Origin: Hyphococcus sp.
Lineage (GTDB): Bacteria; Pseudomonadota; Alphaproteobacteria; Caulobacterales; Parvularculaceae
Length of the DNA: 64,000 bases
Direction: 5' to 3'
Assembly: GCA_021776335.1 (NCBI GenBank)
Contig: JAJFGB010000004.1
Coordinates: 186,001-250,000, forward strand
Shown piece by piece: positions 43,201-52,099 of the stretch. A model generated the notes under the pieces. It saw only the letters and a list, made by a program, of their open reading frames with translations, did no database searches and had not been told where the DNA came from. A program made the position numbers and the translations under genes. Position 1 is the first letter of the stretch. The number at the start of each line of letters is the position of its first letter.

Positions 43201-43671
43201 GTTGATAAGTTCGGAAATCTGTCCCTGTCGCACCAGCGCCGGTGAATTGGCGCCGGTTGCCGCATCGGCGAAGAGCAGCTGGACATCTTTTGCCCGTACT
43301 TCTCGATTGTTAATGCGGTAGATCGACTGGGAGCCTTCGTCCTTGCGCAAGATGCGGCGCGACACTTCAAGCGTTTCCGCTTCGTTATATTCAGCCGGCG
43401 CTGACCGGTCTGCATTATCAAGCGTCAGAATAACTTCGGCCCAATTGCGTGACGGGCGCATTGAAGTGCCTGAGAAGATGACGGCGTCCATGGCGGCGCC
43501 GCGCAGCGCTTTGGCCGATGTCGCGCCCATTACCCAGCGCATCGCTTCCAGGAGATTTGATTTGCCGCATCCATTCGGCCCGACAATACCGGTCAGCCCC
43601 TCACGGATTTCGAAGTCCGTTGGTTCAACAAAGGATTTAAATCCGATCAGTCGGACATTCGTAAATTTCAC
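40204..43671 (-). CDS. smc: Chromosome segregation/condensation protein SMC
   Basis: A 1155-residue condensin ATPase. Walker A GPNGCGKSNLLEAMRWVMG lies near residue 30; two long coiled coils flank a hinge around residues 510-640 (AAALGDDLGAA, GPSQLTRRLSAIGVV); the C-terminal half-site has LMSGGEQALTATALIFA and CVLDEVDAPLDDANV. I favour the GTG at 43671, giving the usual MKFTNVRLIGFKSF start; an in-frame GTG at 43707 would add 12 residues. The preceding gene is the DsbA-like protein in the same direction. Confidence 0.95.
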   Translation of the reverse strand: MKFTNVRLIGFKSFVEPTDFEIREGLTGIVGPNGCGKSNLLEAMRWVMGATSAKALRGAAMDAVIFSGTSMRPSRNWAEVILTLDNADRSAPAEYNEAETLEVSRRILRKDEGSQSIYRINNREVRAKDVQLLFADAATGANSPALVRQGQISELINAKPHNRRRLLEEAAGVTGLHARRHEAELRLRATEQNLERLDDVISELETQKTALGRQARQATRYRNISGDIRRAEAMGAFLRWRDATAAEETAAAGLTEIAALIEDTTRTAAAASTAQTEAHDALEPLRMAEAEAAAALHRLTVAREGLDDEAQRAEAELARLAEEIERLKEDIGREKGLLADADEAVLALNREEEGLNAREASEADRLQSAAAAMAETAEKLDNVEADFDQKSAEAAEIEAKRKTVGGNIASAERRLEKIAEQTRVYREERDFIEPTPEQSRALDEIAAKFTASEEAARAAEAAFHRAEEERASAEETETALRGPLRKAEQSLTEIDAEREALRRVLAANESQDWQPLIEQIEVDPGYENALAAALGDDLGAATDEAAPAHWSRFGETPAGDNLPFGAEPLSKYVRGPSQLTRRLSAIGVVSTEDVSSLRAQLKPGQRLVSKQGDLWRWDGFTTHSDAKTASAIRLEQRNRLLVLERDFEAVQARASSARIAHNEATTSLKDRQSLEREARALFSEARRTVDSVRSALSDLEREHERASTRIASIDENLVRLDEDETETKRSFESLTEERSALPDPAIISEGVAVARDEVSKARARAGETRAAHNDLAREATMRAERLAELSRERGVWATRGETATVRIGELDTRLDETKTAHETASDAPAQIEEKRKALLDQLAVAETRRNDHADALAEGTRIAQEADKTAKAADHEAAEAREARARLEAQAEAAAERVAEAASLAHETCDATPDELLAIAEHKEHKDLPAREDIERKLERYKRERENLGGVNLRADEEMKEVGERLIELGNEREDCDAAIRKLRSAIGGLNREARQRLLDAFETVNTNFSSLFKRLFNGGQAELRLIDSEDPLDAGLEVFASPPGKKLASMSLMSGGEQALTATALIFAVFMANPAPVCVLDEVDAPLDDANVERFCRLLHEMAQETETRFIIITHHALTMSRMNRLFGVTMIERGVSQLVSVDLSKAEQLAAAE

Positions 43672-43776
43672 GCATCTTTTCCCGGCAAATCCGATCTCAG
43701 AGCCCACTTCTCCGAAACCGGGTGTTTAAACGCCAATGATCGCCGATTCTATCGGAAGTCCAAGCGTTGAGACTTG

Positions 43777-44481
43777 TTATTGCGCGGCTTTTTCAAGCGC
43801 TGCATCAAGCGCGTCGGAGAAGTCTTCCGCGTTCGAAAAATGCCTGAGGTCGCCGTTTATGATGAAGCTTGGGGTCGAATTTACATTATACCGGTTGCTA
43901 CCTTCGGTGACGTTTTTATTAATTAAATCAACTAATTCCTCACGTCTTACACAGGCGCCGAAAGCGTCTTCATCCATGCCGGCTTGCGCAGCAACCTTGA
44001 TCAGCTCGGCGCGCGGGCTGTCGCTATATATCCAGCCAGTTCTTGCGCGCGGGTCGCCCTGGGTTTTGAATAAAGAATCGATCACCAGAAAATATGCGTC
44101 ATTACCGCCCTTGTCAGCGGCGCAACGCGCCAACATTGAGCCCGCAACGGAAAGCTCCGCAGGCGCTGTCGGGAACTCGCGGAAAATGAATTGAATTTTT
44201 CCGGTGTCGACGTAGTTTTCCTTGATCGTTGGAAAGATCGTTTCGTGAAAAGTTGCGCAATGAGGGCAGGTGACCGAAGCATATTCGATGACGGTGACCG
44301 TTGCGTTTTCATCGCCGATCGACATGTCAGCAAGTGCGCCGACATTAGTATTTTCCACAGGCGTTCCACCGCCCTCGGCGGGCGTCGGTTCGTCTGACGA
44401 GGCGCCGCTGCATGCCGAGAGGAGAAGCGCCATTGATGTGGCGAAAACGGCTGGGCGATTGAGCAAGTGATACAAAGTCAT
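43777..44481 (-). CDS. DsbA-family thioredoxin-fold lipoprotein
   Basis: A 234-residue exported protein: signal ending LLSAC (Cys24), then a DSBA-like thioredoxin domain with VTCPHCATFHE (Cys72, Cys75), the FIFREFPTAPAELSVAGSML helix and VNSTPSFIINGDL, whose Pro is the cis-proline. It resembles the BdbD/DsbA-like proteins that introduce or reduce disulfides in the periplasm. It lies between DUF721 and smc, an arrangement repeated in many alphaproteobacteria. AAAGG precedes the start. Confidence 0.9.
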   Translation of the reverse strand: MTLYHLLNRPAVFATSMALLLSACSGASSDEPTPAEGGGTPVENTNVGALADMSIGDENATVTVIEYASVTCPHCATFHETIFPTIKENYVDTGKIQFIFREFPTAPAELSVAGSMLARCAADKGGNDAYFLVIDSLFKTQGDPRARTGWIYSDSPRAELIKVAAQAGMDEDAFGACVRREELVDLINKNVTEGSNRYNVNSTPSFIINGDLRHFSNAEDFSDALDAALEKAAQ

Positions 44482-44592
44482 CGATCCTGAACCTTTCATG
44501 CGGAGGAGGCCGGACAATCTAGATGTGCCGGCCTCATAATTCGAACTCAAAATCGCTGATGGGAGGCGTCGACGCAAGCCCTCAAAATAGCG

Positions 44593-45048
44593 TTATTTCC
44601 CGCCATTCTTTCGCTTCACCGCGTCCCGAAAGGAGGAGAGGGCAGCGGAAAGCGGCGTGTTGACCGTCTCTTGCGCCGGGGGAGCAGGCGCTGCCCCGCT
44701 ATTTGCTTGTTTGATGGCGACATGAGTGACCGAATTTGGTCCCAAAAATCGATTAACGCGGGATTTCAGGTCATCAACCAGCATCTGGAGCTGCGTCGCC
44801 GCCGCGCCGTTGGGCGCTATAACCTCCAGCGTCCGCCCTCCCTTGCCCGCGCCGCCTTGGCGTCCAGTGATGCGGCCTGGGCGACAGAGCGCCGCGATAT
44901 CCCGCCCGGCAATGCTTGGCCAGTTGTCGCTGAGCGCCGGGTCGACGAATTTGGTTTTCCTGGCCAGGCCCGCGAGCACCAACGCGCCTGCGCGTGCTAT
45001 TTTTGGCGGTCCGCGGCGAACTGCTTTGGTTTGCGTTGGTTGGTTCAT
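44593..45048 (-). CDS. DUF721 (DciA-like) protein
   Basis: A 151-residue protein with the family core WPSIAGRDIAALCRPGRI, LEVIAPNGAAATQLQMLV and DDLKSRVNRFLGPN. DUF721 includes DciA, the ancestral loader of the replicative helicase DnaB (family knowledge). It is first in the leftward cluster with DsbA and smc, and its start lies only 45 bp from the divergent mutY start. Confidence 0.85.
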   Translation of the reverse strand: MNQPTQTKAVRRGPPKIARAGALVLAGLARKTKFVDPALSDNWPSIAGRDIAALCRPGRITGRQGGAGKGGRTLEVIAPNGAAATQLQMLVDDLKSRVNRFLGPNSVTHVAIKQANSGAAPAPPAQETVNTPLSAALSSFRDAVKRKNGGK

Positions 45049-45093
45049 TCCGGGGCTTTGCTCTTTTGGTAAGCCTGATCATAGTGCGCCTTT

Positions 45094-46203
45094 ATGGCTT
45101 ACGAAACGCGCGAGACGAAAAACATTTCCCCTGTTGCGCCGGATATCGCGCCGGCCTTGCTGCATTGGTATGACAACAACGCCCGTGCTTTGCCCTGGCG
45201 CGTTGGACCCGAATCACAATCCAGGCCCCGTCGCGCCAGCGAACAACCCGATCCTTATCGTGTCTGGCTCTCTGAGATTATGTTGCAACAGACCACTGTA
45301 GCGACGGTAACGCCGCGCTACGCCGAATTCCTTAAGCGTTGGCCGAGTGTGGAGGCGATGGCGTCAGCGCCCGTTGATGACATTCTCGGGCAATGGGCAG
45401 GGCTTGGATATTATGCGCGCGCCCGTAATCTTCATAAATGCGCTGTCGCCATAACGCGCGACTATGGCGGAAATTTTCCGGATACGGAAAAAGAGCTGCG
45501 CAAACTGCCCGGTATCGGCGATTATACCGCAGCGGCAATCGCCGCGATCGCATTTGGTAAGCCCGCAGTGGTTGTTGACGGCAATATCGAACGTGTTGTC
45601 TCTCGGCTGTTTGCTATTGAAACGCCATTGCCGGCTTCAAAAGCTGAAATCAAAATGCGCGCTGGTGACATCTGGCCGCAAAAACGAGGCGGTGATTTTG
45701 CGCAAAGCCTGATGGATTTGGGCGCGAGCGTCTGCAAACCGAGGGCGCCGCTGTGCAATGCCTGCCCGGTTTCTTCGGCCTGTGCGGCCTGTGCGACAGG
45801 CCGCATGGAAAGTTTTCCTAAAAAGGCGCAAAAAAAACCAAGGCCAATGCGCGCCGGCGCTGTCTTTGCGCTGAAGAATCGAAAGGGCGACATGCTGTTC
45901 GAGCGCCGGCCGGATAAAGGTCTTCTTGGGGGTATGCTGGGTTTGCCCGGCGCTCCCTGGGTGGAAAAGCATGATGACAATCCGCTCGCCCACGCGCCGG
46001 TCAGGGCGCGATGGGTGCGTGCAGGCGCTGTCACTCATATTTTTACGCATTTTCACCTGACGCTTGATGTTTATGTGGCGAACGGACCTAAGGGGTTTCG
46101 CCGCGGGGCGGACCAGTTGTGGATCGCCCAGAAAGACGCGCAGCTTCCCACCGTGATGAAAAAAGCGGTAGAACTGGCGTCAAACGATAAAGGGGATGGA
46201 TAA
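45094..46203 (+). CDS. mutY: A/G-specific adenine DNA glycosylase
   Basis: A 369-residue base-excision enzyme that removes adenine opposite 8-oxoguanine. Glu61 in LSEIMLQQT and Asp162 in VVDGNIERV are the catalytic pair; the helix-hairpin-helix is LPGIGDYTAAAIAAI, and C-x6-C-x2-C-x5-C (CKPRAPLCNACPVSSAC) binds the 4Fe-4S cluster. The C-terminal Nudix-like domain begins near residue 235 (GAVFALKNRKGDMLFERRP in part) and reads 8-oxoG. Its stop shares one base with the next start. Confidence 0.95.
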   Translation: MAYETRETKNISPVAPDIAPALLHWYDNNARALPWRVGPESQSRPRRASEQPDPYRVWLSEIMLQQTTVATVTPRYAEFLKRWPSVEAMASAPVDDILGQWAGLGYYARARNLHKCAVAITRDYGGNFPDTEKELRKLPGIGDYTAAAIAAIAFGKPAVVVDGNIERVVSRLFAIETPLPASKAEIKMRAGDIWPQKRGGDFAQSLMDLGASVCKPRAPLCNACPVSSACAACATGRMESFPKKAQKKPRPMRAGAVFALKNRKGDMLFERRPDKGLLGGMLGLPGAPWVEKHDDNPLAHAPVRARWVRAGAVTHIFTHFHLTLDVYVANGPKGFRRGADQLWIAQKDAQLPTVMKKAVELASNDKGDG

Positions 46204-46952
46204 TGTTTTTTCGAATGATTGCGCTTTCTGCGCTGGTTTTCAGTATTGTCGCGCCCGCTGCAGCGCAGGAGCGCGAAGGCGATTATCTGTACAAGGTTTC
46301 GACCGTGCGTGCGGCGGTGGGTGAGTTCGAAAATCTGCTGGACTGGATTGCTGAATTGAAAGCGTCAGAATATTTTGATGACGCCGGTGAAGCGACGCCG
46401 TTTCTTATGCGTCATTCCCAGGGAGATCAGTGGGATTTGATGATCATTACACCCATGGAGAGCTGGGCGACTTATAATTCAAAGTCAGCAATCAGAAAGC
46501 GCGATAAAGCAGCGGAAAAACACGGGAGTCTGCTCGCGCCGGGCGATGCGCTGATAGCTTTCGATGAAGATCATTTTGCACATGGGCCGCCGCTAAGTGA
46601 GCTCGTGCGCGAGTATGCTGAAAACGCATTTTATCATATCGAAATGTTTCATGCGGCGGCGGGCAAAGCGGAAGCGCTGCTCGATCAGCGGCGCATGGAG
46701 AACACTTATCTCGCGGCGACGGGGCAGACGACCAACATGATTTTCCGTCGCGCGGCAGGAAGCGACGTCGATGCTTTTACGGTCGGCTTTCATGAAAATC
46801 TACAGGCGTTCGCGGCGCCGTCAGGCGCCACGCCTGAGGAGGCGGAGGCTGCGGCGAAAGCGGCTGGATTTAGGGATCGCGGGGATATTTCCTTTTACCT
46901 CCGCAGTCTGATTAGCGCTCATCATGATACGCTGGCGGTAAAGGTGGATTAA
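46203..46952 (+). CDS. Hypothetical exported protein with two similar halves
   Basis: A 249-residue protein with a signal peptide (MIALSALVFSIVAPAAA). Two segments, YLYKVSTVRAAVGEFENLL and FYHIEMFHAAAGKAEALLD, look like a duplicated beta-helix start, and DQWDLMIITPMESW with NMIFRRAAGSDVDAF may be the matching strands, as in a duplicated dimeric alpha-beta barrel. This is pattern recognition, not an identified family. It is coupled to mutY by a one-base overlap. Confidence 0.65.
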   Translation: MFFRMIALSALVFSIVAPAAAQEREGDYLYKVSTVRAAVGEFENLLDWIAELKASEYFDDAGEATPFLMRHSQGDQWDLMIITPMESWATYNSKSAIRKRDKAAEKHGSLLAPGDALIAFDEDHFAHGPPLSELVREYAENAFYHIEMFHAAAGKAEALLDQRRMENTYLAATGQTTNMIFRRAAGSDVDAFTVGFHENLQAFAAPSGATPEEAEAAAKAAGFRDRGDISFYLRSLISAHHDTLAVKVD

Positions 46953-47026
46953 GGCGGTCCATCGTGGCCGTTGCGCATAGATACAATTTTATCAATTAAA
47001 ATCATCACTGTACGCATAATCAATTA

Positions 47027-47923
47027 TTGAGCATTATCCAGCACAACTTTGCCGTGATGATTGGCGCTGGTGCAATTCAGGGTTCCGCAGCGCGGACCCA
47101 TTCCATAACGGAACGCATTCTTGCGCGCCGACAGGAACGCTCGGCCAACGAGCCTCCAGCGACGCGCCGTGACGACACAGTCCGGCCTGCTCAACCTCAG
47201 GAAACAGAGCGCTCGAAAGCAGATGCGCGCGCCGTTTCGCTTTCATTTTCTTTGGAGCGCGCGGCGGCAGCGCGGTTCACGGAGCAGTCTCTTAAAGATG
47301 CTGGAATCGTTCAATCGAACCGCGCCAATGAGGAAGGTGCACGGGCGGCACAAGCTGCAGATGAAGCAAAGACTGCTGAAGCAAAGGATGTGGAAACGGC
47401 AAAATCCACCTCTGCTGCGGAGCTTACGGACGAAGAAAAGGCTGTTGTTCAGGAGTTGAAAGCGCGTGATCGCGAAGTCAGAAGCCATGAACGCGCGCAT
47501 AAGGCGGTGGGCGGGCCCCATGCGGGTGCGATCTCATATGTCTTTCAGGCTGGCCCTGATGGGCAGCGATATGCGGTCGGCGGCGAAGTTCCCATAGACG
47601 TGTCGTCTGAAAAGAGCCCCGAAGCGACGATCCAGAAAATGAATACCGTGATCAGCGCCGCATTGGCGCCGGCGGATCCGTCCGGGCAAGACCAGGCGGT
47701 GGCGCGGGCGGCGCAGGCGCAGCGCAATCAGGCAATTGCTGAGTTGCGCGCACAAAAAACTGACGAACGGGAAGCGTTGGCTACGGGCGGTGATGAGGCA
47801 GAGCCAGGGGGCGATGTGGCGCCGAATGCATTAGCAGCGGTGTCCGCGCAAGAAAGTATTTATGATCTGTTGCGCACGCTGGTCGAAGGGGCCGAGGAAA
47901 GTCGCCTGTCTAAGACAGCGTAA
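47027..47923 (+). CDS. SprA-like putative metalloprotease (CJM1_0395 type)
   Basis: A 298-residue protein. The N-terminal half is low-complexity, Ala/Glu/Lys-rich (KTAEAKDVETAKSTSAAEL) and likely coiled. The conserved part has SHERAHKAVGGPHAG, whose HERAH fits the zincin HExxH motif, then SYVFQAGPDGQRYAVGGEVPIDVS in part, and IQKMNTVISAALAPADPSGQDQ. These are the hallmarks of the SprA-related family. No signal peptide is clear. A protease function is a family suggestion only. It begins with TTG-like context at 47027; an ATG at 47057 is an alternative. Confidence 0.8.
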   Translation: MSIIQHNFAVMIGAGAIQGSAARTHSITERILARRQERSANEPPATRRDDTVRPAQPQETERSKADARAVSLSFSLERAAAARFTEQSLKDAGIVQSNRANEEGARAAQAADEAKTAEAKDVETAKSTSAAELTDEEKAVVQELKARDREVRSHERAHKAVGGPHAGAISYVFQAGPDGQRYAVGGEVPIDVSSEKSPEATIQKMNTVISAALAPADPSGQDQAVARAAQAQRNQAIAELRAQKTDEREALATGGDEAEPGGDVAPNALAAVSAQESIYDLLRTLVEGAEESRLSKTA

Positions 47924-47993
47924 ATTCACTGGCGGTTCGCTGGCCATATGGTGATGTGATGTTTTGAGTATTCAGCAGGGATGGGGTTGGTCG

Positions 47994-48437
47994 ATGGCGC
48001 TGAATAACTATGAAGATTTTGAATGGCTGGGCGTTGATTGCGAGGGGCATATCGCCCGGTTCACCAATGCTGGCTCAGGGCCGGTTCCAAATGAAATTAT
48101 GGGAATCGAACAGGTGGTTCGAACGGCGACATCGGCTCTTGGCGGGTTGCCGCAGATTTGCGATGCGGAAATGATGGTTACGCTGCCCAATCCGGCTGAT
48201 TTTACAAAACTGTCGGGTGCGGGTTTTTTCGGCTATGATTGGGATGACCCCTACAGGTCAAAAGCGGAAAACACCGGGCAGTATAGTCTGATCTCCCGGC
48301 CGCTACGCCCACGCGTCATTTCGGAAGTATCAGCAGACATTGAAAAAGCCGTTTTCGTAAAATTTCCGGATCTCAAATTTGGAAGTGAAACATCGATCGA
48401 TGTCGCTTCGATTATGTCATGTATGGCGCCTGGCTGA
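47994..48437 (+). CDS. Hypothetical cytoplasmic protein
   Basis: A 147-residue protein with NYEDFEWLGVDCEGHIARFTNAGSGPVP at its N-terminus (given in part), ELIMG-like GIEQVV and GFFGYDWDDPYRSKAENTGQYSL-type acidic aromatic sections (FFGYDWDDP). The ATG at 47994 follows GGGATGGGG; a TTG at 47964 would add ten residues. The N-terminal pattern recalls small immunity/Smi1-like proteins but no toxin is adjacent, so I give no function. It faces the carboxylase gene tail to tail. Confidence 0.65.
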   Translation: MALNNYEDFEWLGVDCEGHIARFTNAGSGPVPNEIMGIEQVVRTATSALGGLPQICDAEMMVTLPNPADFTKLSGAGFFGYDWDDPYRSKAENTGQYSLISRPLRPRVISEVSADIEKAVFVKFPDLKFGSETSIDVASIMSCMAPG

Positions 48438-48488
48438 GTGGACCCAATTAATCGCGCATCTCACGCTTGAGTGCGGAGGACAGCGTGC

Positions 48489-50012
48489 TCAAAGTCTCCG
48501 CTGCGCCAGCGCTGCAAATTCACATAAAAGCGGTCTTGTTTCGCGCGGATCAATTATGTCCTCGATCAGGAATTGCTCCGCGGTGCGGAAGGGTGATGTG
48601 ACTTTCGACAATCGCGCCTTGATCTCTGCAAGCGCCGCCGCAGGATCATCGGCCTTCTCAAGTTCTGATTTGTAGGCGACTTCAACGCCGCCCTCCATGG
48701 GAAGCGAGCCCCAGTCGCCTGAGGGCCAGGCGAAGCGATATTGAAACCGCGTATGATCAGACATGGCGGCGCCGGCGACACCATAGGCTTTGCGGATGAT
48801 AACGCTCGCCCATGGAACCGATGCTTCATAGACCGCATTCATCGCTTCGACGCCGCGTCTGATTGTGGCGGTTTTTTCCGCTTCCAGTCCAATCATGAAG
48901 CCGGGATTATCAACGAGATGGATTACCGGCAGGCGGAACTGCTCTGCGAGGGAGACAAAACGTTTTGCTTTTTCTGCGGTGTCGGCGGTCCATGATCCAC
49001 CGAGGAACGTCGGGTCCGACGCGAGTACGGCGACCGGCCAGCCGTCGAACCGGGCAAAGGCAGTGATTGCTGCGCGGCCCCAGCGTTTGCCCATTTCAAA
49101 GACCGAGCCCTTGTCGGCAACCATCTCAAGGATGCGGCGCATATTGTAAGCTTCACGTGGGTTTTCCGGCACGGCGGAAAGAAGCTTTTCATCTTTGCGG
49201 CCAGGCTTGTCATGGGGCGCCGTGCGTTCTGCGCGCGCGCCGACATGGCCGGGCAGATACGAGAGAAACGCGTGCGCCATGGCGAAAGCTTCATCTTCGC
49301 TTGCTGCCTCATCATCGATGACCCCATTGCGCGTATGAATATTAACGCCGCCTAATTGTTCTTTGTCCAGCGCTTCACTGCCGGCGCCCATGCCCGCGAC
49401 AACCGCAGGACCTGCCGTGAAGATTTGCGCGACGCCTTTGACCATCACCGAGTAATGACTCGCGACCATGCGCGCGGCGCCGAGCCCTGCCGTGGGGCCG
49501 AGGGCGAGCGCCACCACCGGTACGGTTTTGAGGTTTTCAACCACATGTTCCCAGCCGGGCACAAAGGGCACATAGGTAAAACCCATATCTTCGAGCATTT
49601 TGACCGAGCCGCCGCCGCCGGTGCCGTCGATCATGCGGATTAAAGGCAGGCGTAATTCGTGCGCCATCTGCTCGGCCTGCGAAAATTTGCGATGGATCGC
49701 AGCGTCAGCGGCGCCGCCACGTACAGTGAAATCATCGGCGCTGGCGACTACGGGTTCATCATTGATGCGGCCGCGCCCGAAAATAAAATTCGACGGTGAG
49801 AAATCCGCAAGGTCGCTCGCCTCATCATAGGTTCCACGCCCTGCGATTTTGCCGATTTCGCGAAAGGAGTTTTTATCGAGAAGGCGCTTTATTCGTTCGC
49901 GCGCATCAAGTTTGCCGCGCGCTTGTTGACGGGCGAGCTTTTCCTCGCCGCCCATCTTTTCAGCAAGCTTGGCGCGGCGTTTTAATTCTTCGCGTTCTTT
50001 TTCCCAGGACAT
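48489..50012 (-). CDS. Acyl-CoA carboxylase carboxyltransferase (beta) subunit
   Basis: A 507-residue carboxyltransferase-domain protein of the propionyl/methylcrotonyl-CoA carboxylase type. The N-terminal half has IDGTGGGGSVKMLE, and the C-terminal half has VLASDPTFLGGSWTADTAEKAKRFV-type motifs (SDPTFLGGSW) and VDNPGFMIGLEAE, where the oxyanion holes form. The alpha (biotin) subunit is not nearby. It could feed propionyl-CoA from the catabolic operon into central metabolism, which is inference. The start ATG lacks a strong SD. Confidence 0.9.
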   Translation of the reverse strand: MSWEKEREELKRRAKLAEKMGGEEKLARQQARGKLDARERIKRLLDKNSFREIGKIAGRGTYDEASDLADFSPSNFIFGRGRINDEPVVASADDFTVRGGAADAAIHRKFSQAEQMAHELRLPLIRMIDGTGGGGSVKMLEDMGFTYVPFVPGWEHVVENLKTVPVVALALGPTAGLGAARMVASHYSVMVKGVAQIFTAGPAVVAGMGAGSEALDKEQLGGVNIHTRNGVIDDEAASEDEAFAMAHAFLSYLPGHVGARAERTAPHDKPGRKDEKLLSAVPENPREAYNMRRILEMVADKGSVFEMGKRWGRAAITAFARFDGWPVAVLASDPTFLGGSWTADTAEKAKRFVSLAEQFRLPVIHLVDNPGFMIGLEAEKTATIRRGVEAMNAVYEASVPWASVIIRKAYGVAGAAMSDHTRFQYRFAWPSGDWGSLPMEGGVEVAYKSELEKADDPAAALAEIKARLSKVTSPFRTAEQFLIEDIIDPRETRPLLCEFAALAQRRL

Positions 50013-50100
50013 GGGTGGAGTTTAGGGCTGTTGCCGTCCCCGTAAAGCAGCATCAACACATCGCGTTATGTCGTGTATCGCGTCAGGGGTGCCGGGAAAC

Positions 50101-51311
<1,211 letters not shown>

Positions 51312-51316
51312 AATGT

Positions 51317-51332
51317 GTTAACCGAGGTTAAC
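51317..51332. promoter_or_regulatory. TTAAC palindrome upstream of ccrM, possible CtrA/response-regulator site
   Basis: GTTAACC-GA-GGTTAAC is a near-perfect 16-bp inverted repeat overlapping the rnhB stop and lying about 95 bp before the ccrM start. The half-site TTAACC is the CtrA recognition core, but CtrA normally binds TTAA-N7-TTAAC, and here the spacing is N6, so the regulator is uncertain. Confidence 0.5.
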
Positions 51333-51966
51333 GAAAAGTTTCGATTAGTTCCGGCGAAGAGTCCGCATACAACATATTGTGGATTGGCGCGAAGCTTTTG
51401 CGATGATGTGGTGTGACGCCATGAGCGTCCAATCCTGCGCGATGCGCCGGCGCGCCATAACCTTTATTTTTTTCCCAGGCATAAAAAGGAAATTCCCGTG
51501 CCAATTCGCGCATCATCCGGTCGCGCGTGGTCTTGGCGATGATTGATGCGGCCGCGATGGAAAAAGATTTTGCGTCGCCCTTGATCACCGTATAGGCGGG
51601 CGTGCGCAATTTGGGTTTGATTGTTCCATCAACGATGCAGGCGGTGGGGCGAAGCGGTAAATTTGCCGCTGCGCGCGACATCGCGAGAAGCGTTGCCTGC
51701 AATATGTTGATCTTGTCGATCTCATCGACGCTGGCGACGCCAACACCAATCGATGCGACCTGCCATAAGGCGGCTGCAAGCTCACCACGGCGCTTTTCCG
51801 AGATTTTTTTGGAATCGCGCACGCCCTCCGGCATGGTTTCAGGGTCGAGAATGACAGCGGCGGCGACAACAGGTCCCGCCCAGGGGCCGCGCCCTGCCTC
51901 GTCGATTCCGGCAATGATGCCGGGAATAGAGTCTTCAATTTCAAATGTAGGCGGTGGTGCGGCCAT
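51328..51966 (-). CDS. rnhB: Ribonuclease HII
   Basis: A 212-residue RNase H2 that incises RNA in RNA-DNA hybrids. GIDEAGRGPWAGPVVAAAV contains the first catalytic Asp and Glu; SKKISEKRR and AASIIAKTTRDRMM follow. The adjacent genes are a usual alphaproteobacterial arrangement with ccrM. The intergenic region to ccrM contains the GANTC cluster and palindrome. The upstream 130 bp before the ATG show no clear promoter. Confidence 0.95.
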   Translation of the reverse strand: MAAPPPTFEIEDSIPGIIAGIDEAGRGPWAGPVVAAAVILDPETMPEGVRDSKKISEKRRGELAAALWQVASIGVGVASVDEIDKINILQATLLAMSRAAANLPLRPTACIVDGTIKPKLRTPAYTVIKGDAKSFSIAAASIIAKTTRDRMMRELAREFPFYAWEKNKGYGAPAHRAGLDAHGVTPHHRKSFAPIHNMLYADSSPELIETFR

Positions 51967-52099
51967 GGAGTATTCCGTTTCGACACTGTAACTATCCGCC
52001 GAGTCGTACTGCCGTCAAAAACCAGAAAAACGGCTGGCGCTCAAGATAGAGCCCGCCAATAGAGCGGCGAGCTTTGAGTTCGGATTTTAATTCGCAGAT

